Shown here piece by piece: positions 42,901 through 52,826 of a DNA stretch of 64,000 nt (the stretch's first letter is position 1; each line of letters begins with the position of its first letter). The position numbers and the translations under genes are program-made. The notes beneath the pieces were generated by a model, which saw only the letters and a list, made by a program, of their open reading frames with translations, searched no databases and was not told where the DNA came from. Origin of the DNA: Phytomonas francai (taxonomy: Eukaryota > Euglenozoa > Kinetoplastea > Trypanosomatida > Trypanosomatidae); contig MJCC01000002.1 in the NCBI GenBank assembly GCA_001766655.1, positions 1,145,027 to 1,209,026 of the forward strand, in the 5' to 3' direction.

Positions 42901-45900
42901 GCACCACCCTTGAAATCGGCAACATCATACAAAATCACCGGGGTGCCTTCCACCACAACAGTGAGGCCCTCGTCGATGAGAATAGGGGCATCCTTACCAC
43001 CCTGTGATAGGTCACAAGGAAAAATCAACAGACGGGCTTGGTTAGCACTTGTTACCCGGATAGTGTTCTGTGGCGAGCGTCCAAGAAAAGAGCCCTTCAC
43101 AAAATGAAGTTGCTTACCGTGGCGCCCCCCGATAGACAAATCTCGATAGAGGCACATGTCAGTATAAACGACAATGACACGATCCTCACTGCTGTCATGA
43201 AGAGCTGACGATGTTTTGTGGGTTCTGTGTCTACGAGCCTTGAACTCATCCGATGCGTTAAGTATGCGGGACATACCCATTGCGATGTGGGCCAATACTT
43301 CATTGTTAAGAAAGGAGAGTAAATTAATGGAAACCACAAGTCTAAAGTCTTGCGCATAGCACAGAATGGAAGACGTTTGGGGCTGGGTAGTGGAAGAAAG
43401 GGTTGTTTGTTTGCGAATATATAGGGCAGCCGTAGAATCAACATACGAGGACGACTCCTGTTTAGTAGCCTGGGCCATGACAAAGCCATCTTGTAAAGCA
43501 GGATGCGTTGTACTGGAGATCTCCTCGACTTGCAACTGCAAAACGTTCCCATGGGTAGGGTTTATTGAATGCTCCCAGACAATTTTGTGGAAACAAACTT
43601 TCAACAGTGTATGTAAATTTTCTACAGATGGCATTCTCGGTGTGGAATTTTTCAGACCATTCTCGTTACTAGCACTCTTTATGTGAATATCAATTGTTCC
43701 GATATGCAAAGTATATTTTTCACTTTTGAGCACTATCGGTTGGTCTCCATGCCTTTTGCTCAGTGCCCAGCTACCGTCATTGACATTATCAGTGCTACCA
43801 CAAGACGTGTAAGTATCGGGCTGCTCTGAATTTGGTACATCAAGTTCATTTTTCAAACTAAACAGAGTCGTACGGCACACCTCTGATGTTTCGGAACTTC
43901 GTGCACACGAAAGGGACAAAACGAAAGGCAACACAAACTGTGCCACTGCTTCCATACAGCGCTGAAGCGTGTTCCCAACTGGTAAGACACATTCTATATC
44001 GCCGACACACAGATCCACGATTCGGTATAGTTTAACTTTGTCCTCCTCTAAGTGAAGGGAGGCCTTTACAGGGGTAACTAATATCAGTGGTTCGGTCGTG
44101 AGGTTCTTTGGCGTGGTAAATGTTAAGGAAGGATGTGATTGAGATGGGTGGAGTACCCAAGATAATACAGCATGTTCAACTTCGAAACCAGAGTGCCGCT
44201 TCAGCACATCATTAACAAATGTAAAAATTATGTTTGGAAAATAAGCTTCAACATAACCCTCGGACGGGAGTGGGTTATTCAAAGAATAAAAGCGTAGATG
44301 GGAGTCACCAAGGGATAAGCAAAGGTCGAGCCCGAACTGGCTCTGGGAAGAACTGTGAGATGCAGCTATTTTTTGCGCAGCGTAAGTTGTGAGCGATATG
44401 ATATGCTCCATTAGCTCCATGATGAAAGAGACACTGTAGCCGTTCAGAAGCAGATAGCCATTCTTAAGATTAATACGGTCGGCCCCAACGCGGATTTCAG
44501 TCGATTTTATGTGCAAGAAATCTAATTTAGGTTCTCCCTCCTCTATGAGAAGCATTTCGCCGACTAAAATGTCACATGAATCCTCAAGCAGAGTTTGGTT
44601 CTGCATATTATTCTTTGCTGATCCTGTCAAGCAGGAACAAATCAACCTCAGTGTCGATAGATCCGTATGAATAGAGCGCAGCAAAAGTACGGCTACATTT
44701 TCAATACATAAACTAATACTGTGAACCATGATAGACAAAGACATCTGCGCTGTCGGTCGGTAGCATGGCGGGTCAACAAGGCATGATGATGGAGATTGTA
44801 GATATGCATGATTAAGGATACCCGTACCGATCGTATTGCCAACGCTATCAGAATCATGCAAAAGGTACGAAGCCAATTGACTCATGCAAAGAACAAATTC
44901 GTACGTTACAGGGGATAAGTTTAGTGACACACCGGAGATCACCAGTTCAGATGTGACGCACTGAGTATCGCAATCAATAGAGGATGTAAATTCGATCGTC
45001 CGTGGGCTTGAGGTCTCGTGCGTCGTGTAGGGCTCTTTTTCTGGAACGGGAAAAGTTTCAAGTTGGGGATGCTGGAAAAGGATTCGTGTGCCGCTTCCGT
45101 TCGCTACAATAAAGTTTCCCATTAAAAGGACCTGAACACAAACGGTTTTCCTGCAAGGATTCTGATCAAAACACAAAACGAGAGGATTGATCAGATGAAG
45201 TTTTGCAAGACTTTCCAGAGAAGACGCATCAACAAACATTTGGTTGCCCGATAATGAAGGATTGCATCTGGAAAGCGTGCCAACATTCGTGATATCGAGC
45301 ATCAAATCGACAATTTCAACCTTGACTCGAATAGGCGTACATGCATGACACGCGTCACTTTCCGACTGAGAGGTCTGTGCAAATGATAGAAGCGTTTTCC
45401 CATGATCTGTCTGCGTAAAGTTAGGATAGCTACTACCCTCAGCAGCGCCACAATAAATATTCGTGGCGTGGGTTCGCATCTTCACGAGGGTTGATATAAT
45501 TTGAAGCCCATCATGAATATGATTGGGAGAGACAAACACAGGGCTAACAGCAGTAGCCTTCACAAAAATATCCGTGATATGTGATTCACGTTCTGCGACT
45601 GAACTCAAGGGTAACCAACGAAGACTGGAATCGCGAACAGATCTTGTATCTCTACCTTCACTTGCGCTCAGCTCAGTTGCTTCGTCCAACTTATCAAGAA
45701 GAATGCAGTAAGACATTGGAACATGTGCCTCGATACTGAAAGCTGGGAGTGTGATGGGATAAAAGGCACCGCAGTGAAGCTCCACAGTATTCGTGTTCAC
45801 CTTCACCACATGATAAAACAGGTATTTTTCCTTCGCTATTGTTGATCCCAGCAGACAGGATTCCACAGTGAAATCAGTTTTTGAAATATCTACTGCCGTC

Positions 45901-48900
45901 ACAACTGATAGGTTGTTTATGTGAAGTCCCCATTGTCCACTACTAGCTCTTTCAACACTGTCTGAATCAAGGGTAAAGTGCAGTTTGGCACGGCGGAAAT
46001 CTATCTCACATGAAAATGTCCCAAGCACGGGGGGAAAAGAGCTAGCATCACACGCACCTTTTTCGGGCGTTGTGACGAATGAATTGACGTGACCCGTCTC
46101 ATGTTGTCTGGTGGTAAACGTTTGAAAGCATTCCTGAAAAGCGGGAATTAACTTCCCCGACACAAAGCGCTCAAGTAGAAAGAAAAGAACAAGGTCACAG
46201 TAAACGTCCAAGTCATGTGTATTTATGTATATACGATGTTTAATTTTGGGTGTAGGTGGCCCGTGTGACGTTTCATCGAGACACTGATGCGCCCTTTTTC
46301 CAAGATTCAGCACGGCGTTAATGCTGATAAATGGCTCCGCCATGACAAGAGGAATCTCGGCAGAAGGACTGCTGGAAGTGCCCCAAAGCAACACTGGAGC
46401 CAGAGATGCCGAATGGGCGTTGCCACATTGCCACTGATTGGGCAGATTCGTATTTACCAACAAAGATGGCGATTCTATGGCTACAGCATCCATTCGCACG
46501 CTACTACCACATAATTGAGCCCAGTAAATACAGCATTTTGGTAGTACAAAGAGTGCCAATGTTTCTTTCCAAGGCTCTTTAAGCACTACTTTAGAATTCT
46601 TAAGGTCCACCCTAAACTCCGAATGCACAGCAACTGTGCCTAATGCGGAATTGTTTATGGCTGTCGAAGAGGAGAATTGCGAGCGGTGATTACTATGAAT
46701 GAAAAAATTGCGTGCAGCTGCCTCAAAATCAGAGAAAGATACGCTTTCACTGATATGTTGGGGTCTGTATTTGCTCGATACAGCAAGATCACCCGGCACA
46801 TTTCGCTGGGGGGATTGTCTAGCCATAAAATCTGAAAACTGGTTCATTAGAATAAGCCACAAATCTAGCTCAGTGTAAACTGTAGTACCTTCTACCAATC
46901 CTTCAATACGAAATAGGAAGGACTTTTCCTGACAACACGGTAGGATATTTTCTGCGGATACTGCTGTCGCCCCCATGAGACGGACTTCTAGTAGTGGCCT
47001 TGTGACCAGTGAAGCCGGTGGTAGCCCTGTGCCCGCAATAGTGTCACCGCTCCCCCCTCTCCCTTTCTTTGACTCTTCTGGGAGACAAGGTGTGTGTCTC
47101 GAATTGCGCGTTTCCAATGACACCACCTCGTACGCCACGGCATCGATAATCAAATCTCGAATCTGGAGGTTTACAACAACGTTTTGTGACCACTTTCCTC
47201 CTCTTGCGCAGTATTTCTGAATTCCACCCAGAACCTTGAGAGAAATTAACTGCCCGTCTGGCGTAGCAACCCCAAAACGCAGGGACGACATCGTCAGCAT
47301 AATGGCAAACCCCGACAGCGGGGTTGCGGAGGAAGAGGATACTCGGCGCGAATATCGACTTGTATGTGGAGTATCGTGCTGAGGGTTCTCGAGTTGTAGA
47401 AAGGAAAGGACGGGTGTTGAGGGTAATGAATTCGATAAACGCGCACTCCCCATCCCACATGTCGATCCTCCATTTGCATTGGATATTGAGGGCATCATAA
47501 GGTTGAATTTTATCACATTAAGAAGCGTTTTCATGCGACATGTAGACATAACCACATCGATGCCAGCAGCGCGGTTGGATAAATGTGGGTGGTTTTCACT
47601 ACTCATACCCTTTCGCCGTCCCATTACATCGACTGGACGTACATCAATGAGAAGAGTGAAATCTGTGTCCTTATTTGAGGCTGTGTATTTATACCCAGTC
47701 CGATCTTCCTTCAGCTCTAGTAAAGCTCGAAACGTTAGAACGAGACACACCTCCATCGAGAGTGGGGACAGCGGCTGCCTGCTAAAAGGTGAGTACCATA
47801 TTTCTTTAATATCTATCGAGATGCTTCCCGGCAACTTGTTCATAGTCCCAGATATTGAGGGGGTAACTGGGGTACAAGCTTCCTTCCGGGGACAGAGACC
47901 GGTACTATAAAAAGAGAGCTCTCCGAGATGCAAAAAAAAGTAGGTACATTCATCTGATATGTCGATTGGTAAATTGGAATTAGAAGCCAATAATACGTCT
48001 ATTTCAGAGACGATACCGTGAATTTGTATGGAACGCCACATGAAAGAAGAACACGACAAATTCTTCGGCTCGACGGAGTCATTCGTAGCATTATATACAA
48101 CATCAGTGAAGGTAGGCCACCCATCGGGTGACAGAGACAAACCGCACCTCACCAAAAAGGACTGCCTGAGGTTTAAAAACCTGGAGAAAAAAGGGTTGCT
48201 GGCTAAATCCACACTTTGCATAACAAAGGGCATGTATACCGTAACGCTCCCGCCACTGACGCGAAAGTAGAATTCGGGTCCCTCGATATCTCCGGCATGC
48301 GCGTGCGGCAAAGGCCATCTGAGTGACACAAGATAACGCAACTCTTCAGGGGGAGCAGATAGACCAATGCTCGGGCCCAAGACGACGAAGGGTTCAACCA
48401 CTTCCTCAAAAGCAATATCCTCCTCAATTCGGAGCGCTTTGGTAATCAACCCACTCAATTCCATATGTGCTACCTGATTTGCTACACTGCAATTAATCTG
48501 ATAATTTCGGCAAATAACAGAAAGGGCTTGGTACGGGTAGTCTATTAGCTTGTTGTAGGGCAACTCCACGAATAACGTATCGATCTCCACCCCCCACGAC
48601 ATATTCAGAAGGCTTGACGATATAATAAAATCAGATGCAGCTGCTTTTTCCAGCGATTGTGACGCTTGTTGAGGATATAGGAGTGTCGACTGATCAAAAG
48701 TTTTCGCTGCTGCCAAAATTAGCTCTACGCACTCCAGTAATTCTTCACGAAGATAAACTGACAGATGATCTACGTGCATGAAAGCTCTGCCTTCAGGGGG
48801 AATATGCACGTAAAGAGATTGTACCGTGGACAAAGACTTATTGACTCCACTCGTAATGGAAACATCCGCGAGTGACCCAAAACAGGAGCGATCTGTTGGG

Positions 48901-51900
48901 CTCACCATGATTTCCAAGGCGTGCGGTTCCTCTGAAAAGTTCTCAAAGTAGCGCCGATACTCTGGTAAAGGCGCTGAGATCTCAGCTGGACGCATCAGTT
49001 CCATCACGACCACATCCTCATGAGAGAGGCTTCGCAAGAACACACGAGCAAGTTCAAGACAGAAAGAATATGTGCGCCTTCTGCGGCAGAGCGCTGGTCG
49101 TGTATTTCCTCTGAAAGTTTCACTAACTCGCGACCGCATGCTCTTTCCAGCCGTTCGACATAAAAGTGTGTCATGGTGCTCTGTCATCCATTGATACAAC
49201 AGCGTGGCATACTCTCGACCATGATGGTGTGGTATAGTTATTGCCGTCGTGCCATCTCTCCTTAGACAAAGCCTCTCCGGAGACGCAAAATACCAGAAGA
49301 CTCCCTCTACACTCGAGCTCTCATTCCACTCCCTGTCAAATGCATCAATAATGGATTGTGTTTTTGATTGATGCTGGGCGTCGTAAAGAACGCATGGTCT
49401 TAGCAAACGGTCATTGAGAAGTGCTATCACATATGGCTCAATGCTCACTTCTACCCCGTTGTAGAACCCTATTGATACCTCAGAAGGATTCACGAGGGCG
49501 CAAATACTGGCAACAGACAAAATTTCCAGTGTGCTTTTCAGTGGTAGGTGTCGGTGTCTCATGCTACCTGGCTGGCAGTAAAACCAAAGGCCGCGGAGTT
49601 CCTCACCGATCGTAATCATAATTTCGTCTTCAGGACCCTTGTAGTGTTTTTGTGTGCCCCGGACTGCTTTTAAAATGGCACATGGAACGGAAAGCACGAG
49701 ATAAGGTTCATCAAAGAATTGACTTTGATCTGCAGCATAGCCGAGAGAGGGGGTCAAAAATTCGTTTCGGCCGCCTTGATTCCTCAGCACAACCCCAACG
49801 AGACCGGAAACTAACTTCCTATTCGTTTCTGAATAAGATCCAACCTCAGGTTCGACTTGAGTGGCGGTGTGAGGAGGCTGCGTAAAGCGATTCGATTCGG
49901 GTATCGTGGATGCCAGGTTCGATTCCAGCTGTGACAAATGTAGATACGGGTTATGGCTTATGTCATCCTTTGAATCACATCCAGGTAATGTGAAATCATT
50001 CAGGAAAAGTGGGAGTAGAACATCGAAGCTGGCCAGGGAGACACTCAAGAGCGGGTACAGTTTGCATGATGTAAATGAACCGGTGGGCGATTCCTCAGCG
50101 CAAAAGTCTGCTGTGTAATCCCTTGAAAGGCCTGTCTCCAGAGATGACGAAGACGTTGAGAAAGAGGTGCCCATATAAGGTTCGCTCAGGACACACCAGA
50201 ATTGAGAAATCTCCTTCGACCACCATAGCAGCTCATGCGTAGGTCTAACTATTACCAAAAAAGGCGACACCATTACTGTCATACGTGTGCATGTTGCATT
50301 GCGTTTGACAACCAAAAAGTCTTCATCTCCTTCGCTCTGTGGAAAGTCTCTCTCGTATGAATGTAATAAAGGTGTATTAAAGGTTCCGCTGAAACAAGAT
50401 GCAAACGACTTGACGAAGACAGAAAGACCCGATCGATCATCCTGTGGCTTTTGGGCTGTGTTCAAAAACCATTCGATGTTGTTCATACGTATATGAAGCT
50501 TTTGATCTAAACGTTCAAAGAAGCCTGTTATTGGAGTATCGGTTGGATTTGATATCCAGTAACGCGGCGTAAACGATACCTCGAGAGAATTGCACCGAAC
50601 AAACAGGAGAAGCCCCAGCGTAGAAGATTGCGCCGCGAAATTCACGTTAGCCCCTTCTTTTGCAATCGATGTGGAGTGAGGAGAAAAGAGGTCAGAAAAG
50701 TATAAAGTTCTGTATTGCTCCTTAAGAACAGAAGCACCAAGGTGGGCAAGATATCGCTTCGCAAGGCTCCACTCTGCATGAAATACCTGAAGAAGACGAG
50801 CTTTAGGATCATTGGATGATGGGTTCGGGGTATTCATAGAGGTCGCTACTTCGGTCTCCTTTTTCGGCGCCAAAGGCCTTGTCGTGTCCGTCGGTGAGAA
50901 CTCAGAGGTAGTCGATTGACCCTCCCCGCTTCTGCCCCAACGAATCCAACTCCAAAGGCCCTTTCTAGTTGTAGTTTCCGCTCTTACATCCCCCTCCATA
51001 ACGGAATGACCTGAAAGAATCGGCGTTTTTGTTTGGAAGGCTGCTGCAGACGCGATCCATTGCTTCTGAAGCTTGTTGAGCTCCGCTTCCATTCCTAACT
51101 CTGCACGGGAGAGGCAACGCAGAAAAAGAGCCTGCTCAATGGTAAGTTTACGTTCTAATCTGATAATTTCATAACGTTCCTGGGAATCCAAAGGGGGTAG
51201 CCAGGGCACCCTGTGAAGTCGCTTAAATAAGCCACAATACGAGCGTCGAACTTTGCAAAAATCCATAATGGACTCCAATAAGCTTCTTGCTTCGTTTCCA
51301 CTACTGGACAAACGTTGCTTTTGTTTTTGCATCACATTTCGTACACAGGTCAACGCAAAGGCCCACCGTCGCTGCGCTCTTGAACTTGAGCAGTTGGAGT
51401 CAGTATTACCATCCAACAAATACAGGAATTTGCGATGAGGAGCTCCAACAAGTCCATGCTTAAAAGAGCATACAAGCGTCTTTAATGCCAACAGAGCACC
51501 CAAGGAGGCCTGAGATCGAACCAAAGATCCAAACAATACCTCGAGAACGGTTCGTGGTCTGAATGAGGAGTCATACGTGAGAGCCACACGTGGGCTCTTC
51601 GAATACTCCTCTTGAGTATTCTTTTGGGAGTTGGGTGATTTTCCGCTGTCATTAGAGTTCACCTTAATATTCAGCTTGGCATCACTAAGCTCTACTAATA
51701 CCTCTGTGTGTTCCCATTCCTCGCAAAAACATTGAAAGCACTTCTGTATGCTATAAGAACCTATTGTAGATTTACCTCCCTTTCCCTTCTCGGCTTCTGA
51801 ACGTTCTGACGATGCAGGTTTTTGAGAGCAAGACTCCCTCACTGCTGCTCCACCCACCTCCTGTGAGGCTGTAGGGAGTTTCGGGTGAGAGGTTCGGGTC

Positions 51901-52826
51901 CCGTGAACCGCTATGAAAAGATCATTCACCGTCACCGTCCTGGACTGCGGTGTGGAAAAGTCCTCGGCGAGGTGCTTATCGAGAGACTCCTCTGTAGGGG
52001 TGACATAAACCTCATCCACAAAAATAGACAGTGCGGTTGCAAGCTTTGGGTGAAGACCAGGGTAGTCAAAGAGATACTGTATTGAAACACAGCGGATCGC
52101 TAGGTGTGCATTAGCAAAAAGGGGTTTCACAAGTCTTTCCACGTATGTCATTGCTGTTGAGCCCCTGTGTAAATTAAAAATTGAGGAAGTCGCGCCACGA
52201 CTTCTAATTGGTTTACTATTCACATACATACTTGGTTCACCACCAACGGCAGTGTTTTTTTGCGGTACCCTTTCACTTTCCGGATCCTCCCCACAACCTG
52301 CAGTCCCTGGAATATTAGTAAAACCACGCTTCTTTTCAAAAGCGCTAAGGTGATCCTGTAGTATAACATCTTGGCGTGCATCCTCTTCTTCATGGTTAAA
52401 TGGCCGGCTACGAAGTGACGCAAACACCAATTCCACTCCTTTGACCTCAACGCTCACTGGCTCCTGATCAAGGTTAGACCACGGAACGCGGAGGATTAGC
52501 TCTCGAATGAGTCCTTTGACAACTGTAAAAGGCAACAGAAGAGTCTGAGCCGCTGCAGCGTATTCCATATTGTCCGAATCACCGATTTCGAAAGAACTAT
52601 CATGAGGGGAGTCAGAATCATGAGTTTCAATATCTTGTTGATCTTGTTGTTTCTGGAACTGCAAAATGAGTAGCGCAATTTGTTCAAGAATGTCTGACTT
52701 TAGGTACACATCTCTAAGAACGAGATTGCCAGACCACAGAGACACTCGTATCTGCTCTTCATTTAAATCCCTGATGTAGCAACTTAGCTTGCGAGCCAAG
52801 AGAATTGATAATTGCTTCTCGAGCAT
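36918..52826 (-). CDS. Giant VPS13-type bridge-like lipid transfer protein
   Basis: VPS13 proteins form long hydrophobic grooves that move phospholipids between membranes at contact sites. This 5,302-residue product opens with a chorein-N domain (M-L-E-K-Q-L-S-I-L-L-A-R-K-L then L-W-S-G-N-L-V-L-R-D-V, and I-R-E-L-I-L-R-V-P-W-S-N-L about 110-120). The long middle is the beta-groove extension. VAB-type repeats appear at about 3,600-4,400, including I-E-N-R-T-S-Y-T-V-Q-F-D-Q-S near 4,385. The VPS13-C helical segment (F-Y-K-V-I-G-A-M-E-V-L-G-N-P) is near 4,895-4,905. A further 300 residues of unknown fold follow. It is longer than yeast Vps13 (3,144) and comparable with or above the largest animal paralogues. 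The whole 15.9-kb frame is intact, a useful check on sequence quality. Confidence 0.93.
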   Translation of the reverse strand: MLEKQLSILLARKLSCYIRDLNEEQIRVSLWSGNLVLRDVYLKSDILEQIALLILQFQKQQDQQDIETHDSDSPHDSSFEIGDSDNMEYAAAAQTLLLPFTVVKGLIRELILRVPWSNLDQEPVSVEVKGVELVFASLRSRPFNHEEEDARQDVILQDHLSAFEKKRGFTNIPGTAGCGEDPESERVPQKNTAVGGEPSMYVNSKPIRSRGATSSIFNLHRGSTAMTYVERLVKPLFANAHLAIRCVSIQYLFDYPGLHPKLATALSIFVDEVYVTPTEESLDKHLAEDFSTPQSRTVTVNDLFIAVHGTRTSHPKLPTASQEVGGAAVRESCSQKPASSERSEAEKGKGGKSTIGSYSIQKCFQCFCEEWEHTEVLVELSDAKLNIKVNSNDSGKSPNSQKNTQEEYSKSPRVALTYDSSFRPRTVLEVLFGSLVRSQASLGALLALKTLVCSFKHGLVGAPHRKFLYLLDGNTDSNCSSSRAQRRWAFALTCVRNVMQKQKQRLSSSGNEARSLLESIMDFCKVRRSYCGLFKRLHRVPWLPPLDSQERYEIIRLERKLTIEQALFLRCLSRAELGMEAELNKLQKQWIASAAAFQTKTPILSGHSVMEGDVRAETTTRKGLWSWIRWGRSGEGQSTTSEFSPTDTTRPLAPKKETEVATSMNTPNPSSNDPKARLLQVFHAEWSLAKRYLAHLGASVLKEQYRTLYFSDLFSPHSTSIAKEGANVNFAAQSSTLGLLLFVRCNSLEVSFTPRYWISNPTDTPITGFFERLDQKLHIRMNNIEWFLNTAQKPQDDRSGLSVFVKSFASCFSGTFNTPLLHSYERDFPQSEGDEDFLVVKRNATCTRMTVMVSPFLVIVRPTHELLWWSKEISQFWCVLSEPYMGTSFSTSSSSLETGLSRDYTADFCAEESPTGSFTSCKLYPLLSVSLASFDVLLPLFLNDFTLPGCDSKDDISHNPYLHLSQLESNLASTIPESNRFTQPPHTATQVEPEVGSYSETNRKLVSGLVGVVLRNQGGRNEFLTPSLGYAADQSQFFDEPYLVLSVPCAILKAVRGTQKHYKGPEDEIMITIGEELRGLWFYCQPGSMRHRHLPLKSTLEILSVASICALVNPSEVSIGFYNGVEVSIEPYVIALLNDRLLRPCVLYDAQHQSKTQSIIDAFDREWNESSSVEGVFWYFASPERLCLRRDGTTAITIPHHHGREYATLLYQWMTEHHDTLLCRTAGKSMRSRVSETFRGNTRPALCRRRRTYSFCLELARVFLRSLSHEDVVVMELMRPAEISAPLPEYRRYFENFSEEPHALEIMVSPTDRSCFGSLADVSITSGVNKSLSTVQSLYVHIPPEGRAFMHVDHLSVYLREELLECVELILAAAKTFDQSTLLYPQQASQSLEKAAASDFIISSSLLNMSWGVEIDTLFVELPYNKLIDYPYQALSVICRNYQINCSVANQVAHMELSGLITKALRIEEDIAFEEVVEPFVVLGPSIGLSAPPEELRYLVSLRWPLPHAHAGDIEGPEFYFRVSGGSVTVYMPFVMQSVDLASNPFFSRFLNLRQSFLVRCGLSLSPDGWPTFTDVVYNATNDSVEPKNLSCSSFMWRSIQIHGIVSEIDVLLASNSNLPIDISDECTYFFLHLGELSFYSTGLCPRKEACTPVTPSISGTMNKLPGSISIDIKEIWYSPFSRQPLSPLSMEVCLVLTFRALLELKEDRTGYKYTASNKDTDFTLLIDVRPVDVMGRRKGMSSENHPHLSNRAAGIDVVMSTCRMKTLLNVIKFNLMMPSISNANGGSTCGMGSARLSNSLPSTPVLSFLQLENPQHDTPHTSRYSRRVSSSSATPLSGFAIMLTMSSLRFGVATPDGQLISLKVLGGIQKYCARGGKWSQNVVVNLQIRDLIIDAVAYEVVSLETRNSRHTPCLPEESKKGRGGSGDTIAGTGLPPASLVTRPLLEVRLMGATAVSAENILPCCQEKSFLFRIEGLVEGTTVYTELDLWLILMNQFSDFMARQSPQRNVPGDLAVSSKYRPQHISESVSFSDFEAAARNFFIHSNHRSQFSSSTAINNSALGTVAVHSEFRVDLKNSKVVLKEPWKETLALFVLPKCCIYWAQLCGSSVRMDAVAIESPSLLVNTNLPNQWQCGNAHSASLAPVLLWGTSSSPSAEIPLVMAEPFISINAVLNLGKRAHQCLDETSHGPPTPKIKHRIYINTHDLDVYCDLVLFFLLERFVSGKLIPAFQECFQTFTTRQHETGHVNSFVTTPEKGACDASSFPPVLGTFSCEIDFRRAKLHFTLDSDSVERASSGQWGLHINNLSVVTAVDISKTDFTVESCLLGSTIAKEKYLFYHVVKVNTNTVELHCGAFYPITLPAFSIEAHVPMSYCILLDKLDEATELSASEGRDTRSVRDSSLRWLPLSSVAERESHITDIFVKATAVSPVFVSPNHIHDGLQIISTLVKMRTHATNIYCGAAEGSSYPNFTQTDHGKTLLSFAQTSQSESDACHACTPIRVKVEIVDLMLDITNVGTLSRCNPSLSGNQMFVDASSLESLAKLHLINPLVLCFDQNPCRKTVCVQVLLMGNFIVANGSGTRILFQHPQLETFPVPEKEPYTTHETSSPRTIEFTSSIDCDTQCVTSELVISGVSLNLSPVTYEFVLCMSQLASYLLHDSDSVGNTIGTGILNHAYLQSPSSCLVDPPCYRPTAQMSLSIMVHSISLCIENVAVLLLRSIHTDLSTLRLICSCLTGSAKNNMQNQTLLEDSCDILVGEMLLIEEGEPKLDFLHIKSTEIRVGADRINLKNGYLLLNGYSVSFIMELMEHIISLTTYAAQKIAASHSSSQSQFGLDLCLSLGDSHLRFYSLNNPLPSEGYVEAYFPNIIFTFVNDVLKRHSGFEVEHAVLSWVLHPSQSHPSLTFTTPKNLTTEPLILVTPVKASLHLEEDKVKLYRIVDLCVGDIECVLPVGNTLQRCMEAVAQFVLPFVLSLSCARSSETSEVCRTTLFSLKNELDVPNSEQPDTYTSCGSTDNVNDGSWALSKRHGDQPIVLKSEKYTLHIGTIDIHIKSASNENGLKNSTPRMPSVENLHTLLKVCFHKIVWEHSINPTHGNVLQLQVEEISSTTHPALQDGFVMAQATKQESSSYVDSTAALYIRKQTTLSSTTQPQTSSILCYAQDFRLVVSINLLSFLNNEVLAHIAMGMSRILNASDEFKARRHRTHKTSSALHDSSEDRVIVVYTDMCLYRDLSIGGRHGKQLHFVKGSFLGRSPQNTIRVTSANQARLLIFPCDLSQGGKDAPILIDEGLTVVVEGTPVILYDVADFKGGASAVQDYAILGPRSLLIIPEELVLTSCANNSQKMTQPSHSQIPRGDAIGTRFDLNALFNVRLQLWSPYQNISLDARISAQYGVEKRVRPGEACGSATIVDECGEVILHRLTMAYEGRHVTIDPIHFTLNVEHHRSLEGSSTPDFTAIHGILSPVKILLTMDYLRLITATVSLLLEGHTHIKDAMGLGAENPTTRAKTSPAGRQRKDINEREVNHKAAIQVGLTIPSVELVLLNSFFKPLFVCSIHALACQASGCRDMSSLSCRFTGVLTLRDYPVMGLPRRLLVRLSPEIPMDYLDCASDGVSLTGHLSLPETFLTVPMVTLLRFVAMQRRLQDQCTDPNAFFFRNELGVPLKLMPAEASGLAFPSPAATIPTHNITVGSCVKINYLDYNQTSFRVVVADGEGYNLRDSATGLEGTSVDISTLEQGSTHRFPLHELSIGTMDAVVRFDEATRLIRITTSVTIRNNMTSRTVALPGNGQEASLLLLPMQCSPVELGILRQCFRMQVDDYALHNLHSASFLPFQSIISAFLLLSNICKGRGMSTEHMRSKRSRADTDKCSQRTQDRLYWDRVAFINSDTLILPVALYRNLSQERQHARPQHSRDSSQIVVNLVFQKKLAREARSRTSKLLSKSEVEIVVEPVVSVLNYTGSLLRVELFVLPPGSERDTKSLDPTASLISVVRSDLLSHGERFEWYPSSPQMLMHTPFAKVELYTAGGDPQCIMRSIDYFSLSFGAECFSGMQSAKDPAISRGALVVQRLSMVLIAVKGLISLVNRLPVPVRPFDDSLNSLIFGEGSQDQALRCALLPDQQCSLLFPCDSDGKPPTSWEFVKPLRARIAVGSLDAKPSQSFLCSSIDMPVFLSSEDADCEWIFLALNESTNAEVAMLGSPEKALPFLPLTILKPAWTLHNIHGSLALRLRCVGLHCDEDVLVQPLQAVDLYRFGLGSHGNPQVQFRFETLSEPNANHGQAVDAGFSFEWSDPFRLASLSENALSVTLKHRLCAPDGDRADKKIKKDATYTNAKVQVNAERLFRHHGVCLFTSICTPKYYKEELKEEAFTCFTLTSVSQGQQCALYASLSNKPPLVIENRTSYTVQFDQSSCSKRCANNRDIFAPSSSSQSALGYIILPYTDVATCWEVASLFPSALHLVINTQHVKGQDFECTIDLEKAVAAGETIKVGNVAFVLVTQDYQSRCFFVSITENRMLENQLLFKPRFIAHLHVFVRNLTIFLASTCIPEKNAHLSDATFVFLRKEWEGNVNPFITTELTDAETISILKMTEFNVLQVCITSLLAEVSWNERHALTEMHINELSCMDCTSPSPKFPNVLHLGLGKGRGSQTKIPLETQSPCFSLRLHLLRAGGPFSQAGSPLKLGQASIRGNSTNPNRTENAVGPETQEPGAILGERQNSEIQVNQATVIIEELRLTCPTIHVCLHDNFLCVVRLATESVMEVYRLSQPSFFLGGKPVHFAPSTLLPHHFTQYQCSLQRENALKGTHPVKKVAVVDNFYVAKMFVHTTSLHVSLKRGTNSCFNPYEGLVYFPVPSIEKAILTIGGFCCQNISQRNCTPWSALFTILWPSYRLQFLLQFYKVIGAMEVLGNPIAVMNAWGRGVRLLLKGGGVKHDFLYGTEVFLRETISSTLHSIGLLSQVGGRTLATLSVDRHSEVESHNRRNSTNVAALPIEVDVSSGAMHSIPSEIEGAPQKIPSEACVSGTTDLLVRMAPGKAGMGNRHTNEFLYGIGGRAGLHACQHTSGSPCSTPKVPPTSSTASAQQQPLFPMQSLSPAEDCSLDEMPTCSDSLEIFQLLLSRCEGRSWFSTDSIRTREFISLAFYDEIVKKVTSRSNEKLSAYELCRAIINEVGAHNYALHASYHEFRHYATPEEFYQWVHVALDACLAHELDRLLNDMHSQRVWTDFDTEIIGSSMESKTEGLDTEKVQNIKDSVGVSNLLKYVTVDEFVKVCTLDEIKANVSLYDFQDKFSMPLIKHRCTIFKLFLKLSRQ

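Noticed and set aside
49915..49932. B-box-like GGTTCGATTCC on the plus strand
   Set aside because: Lies inside the VPS13 coding sequence with no tRNA cloverleaf around it.
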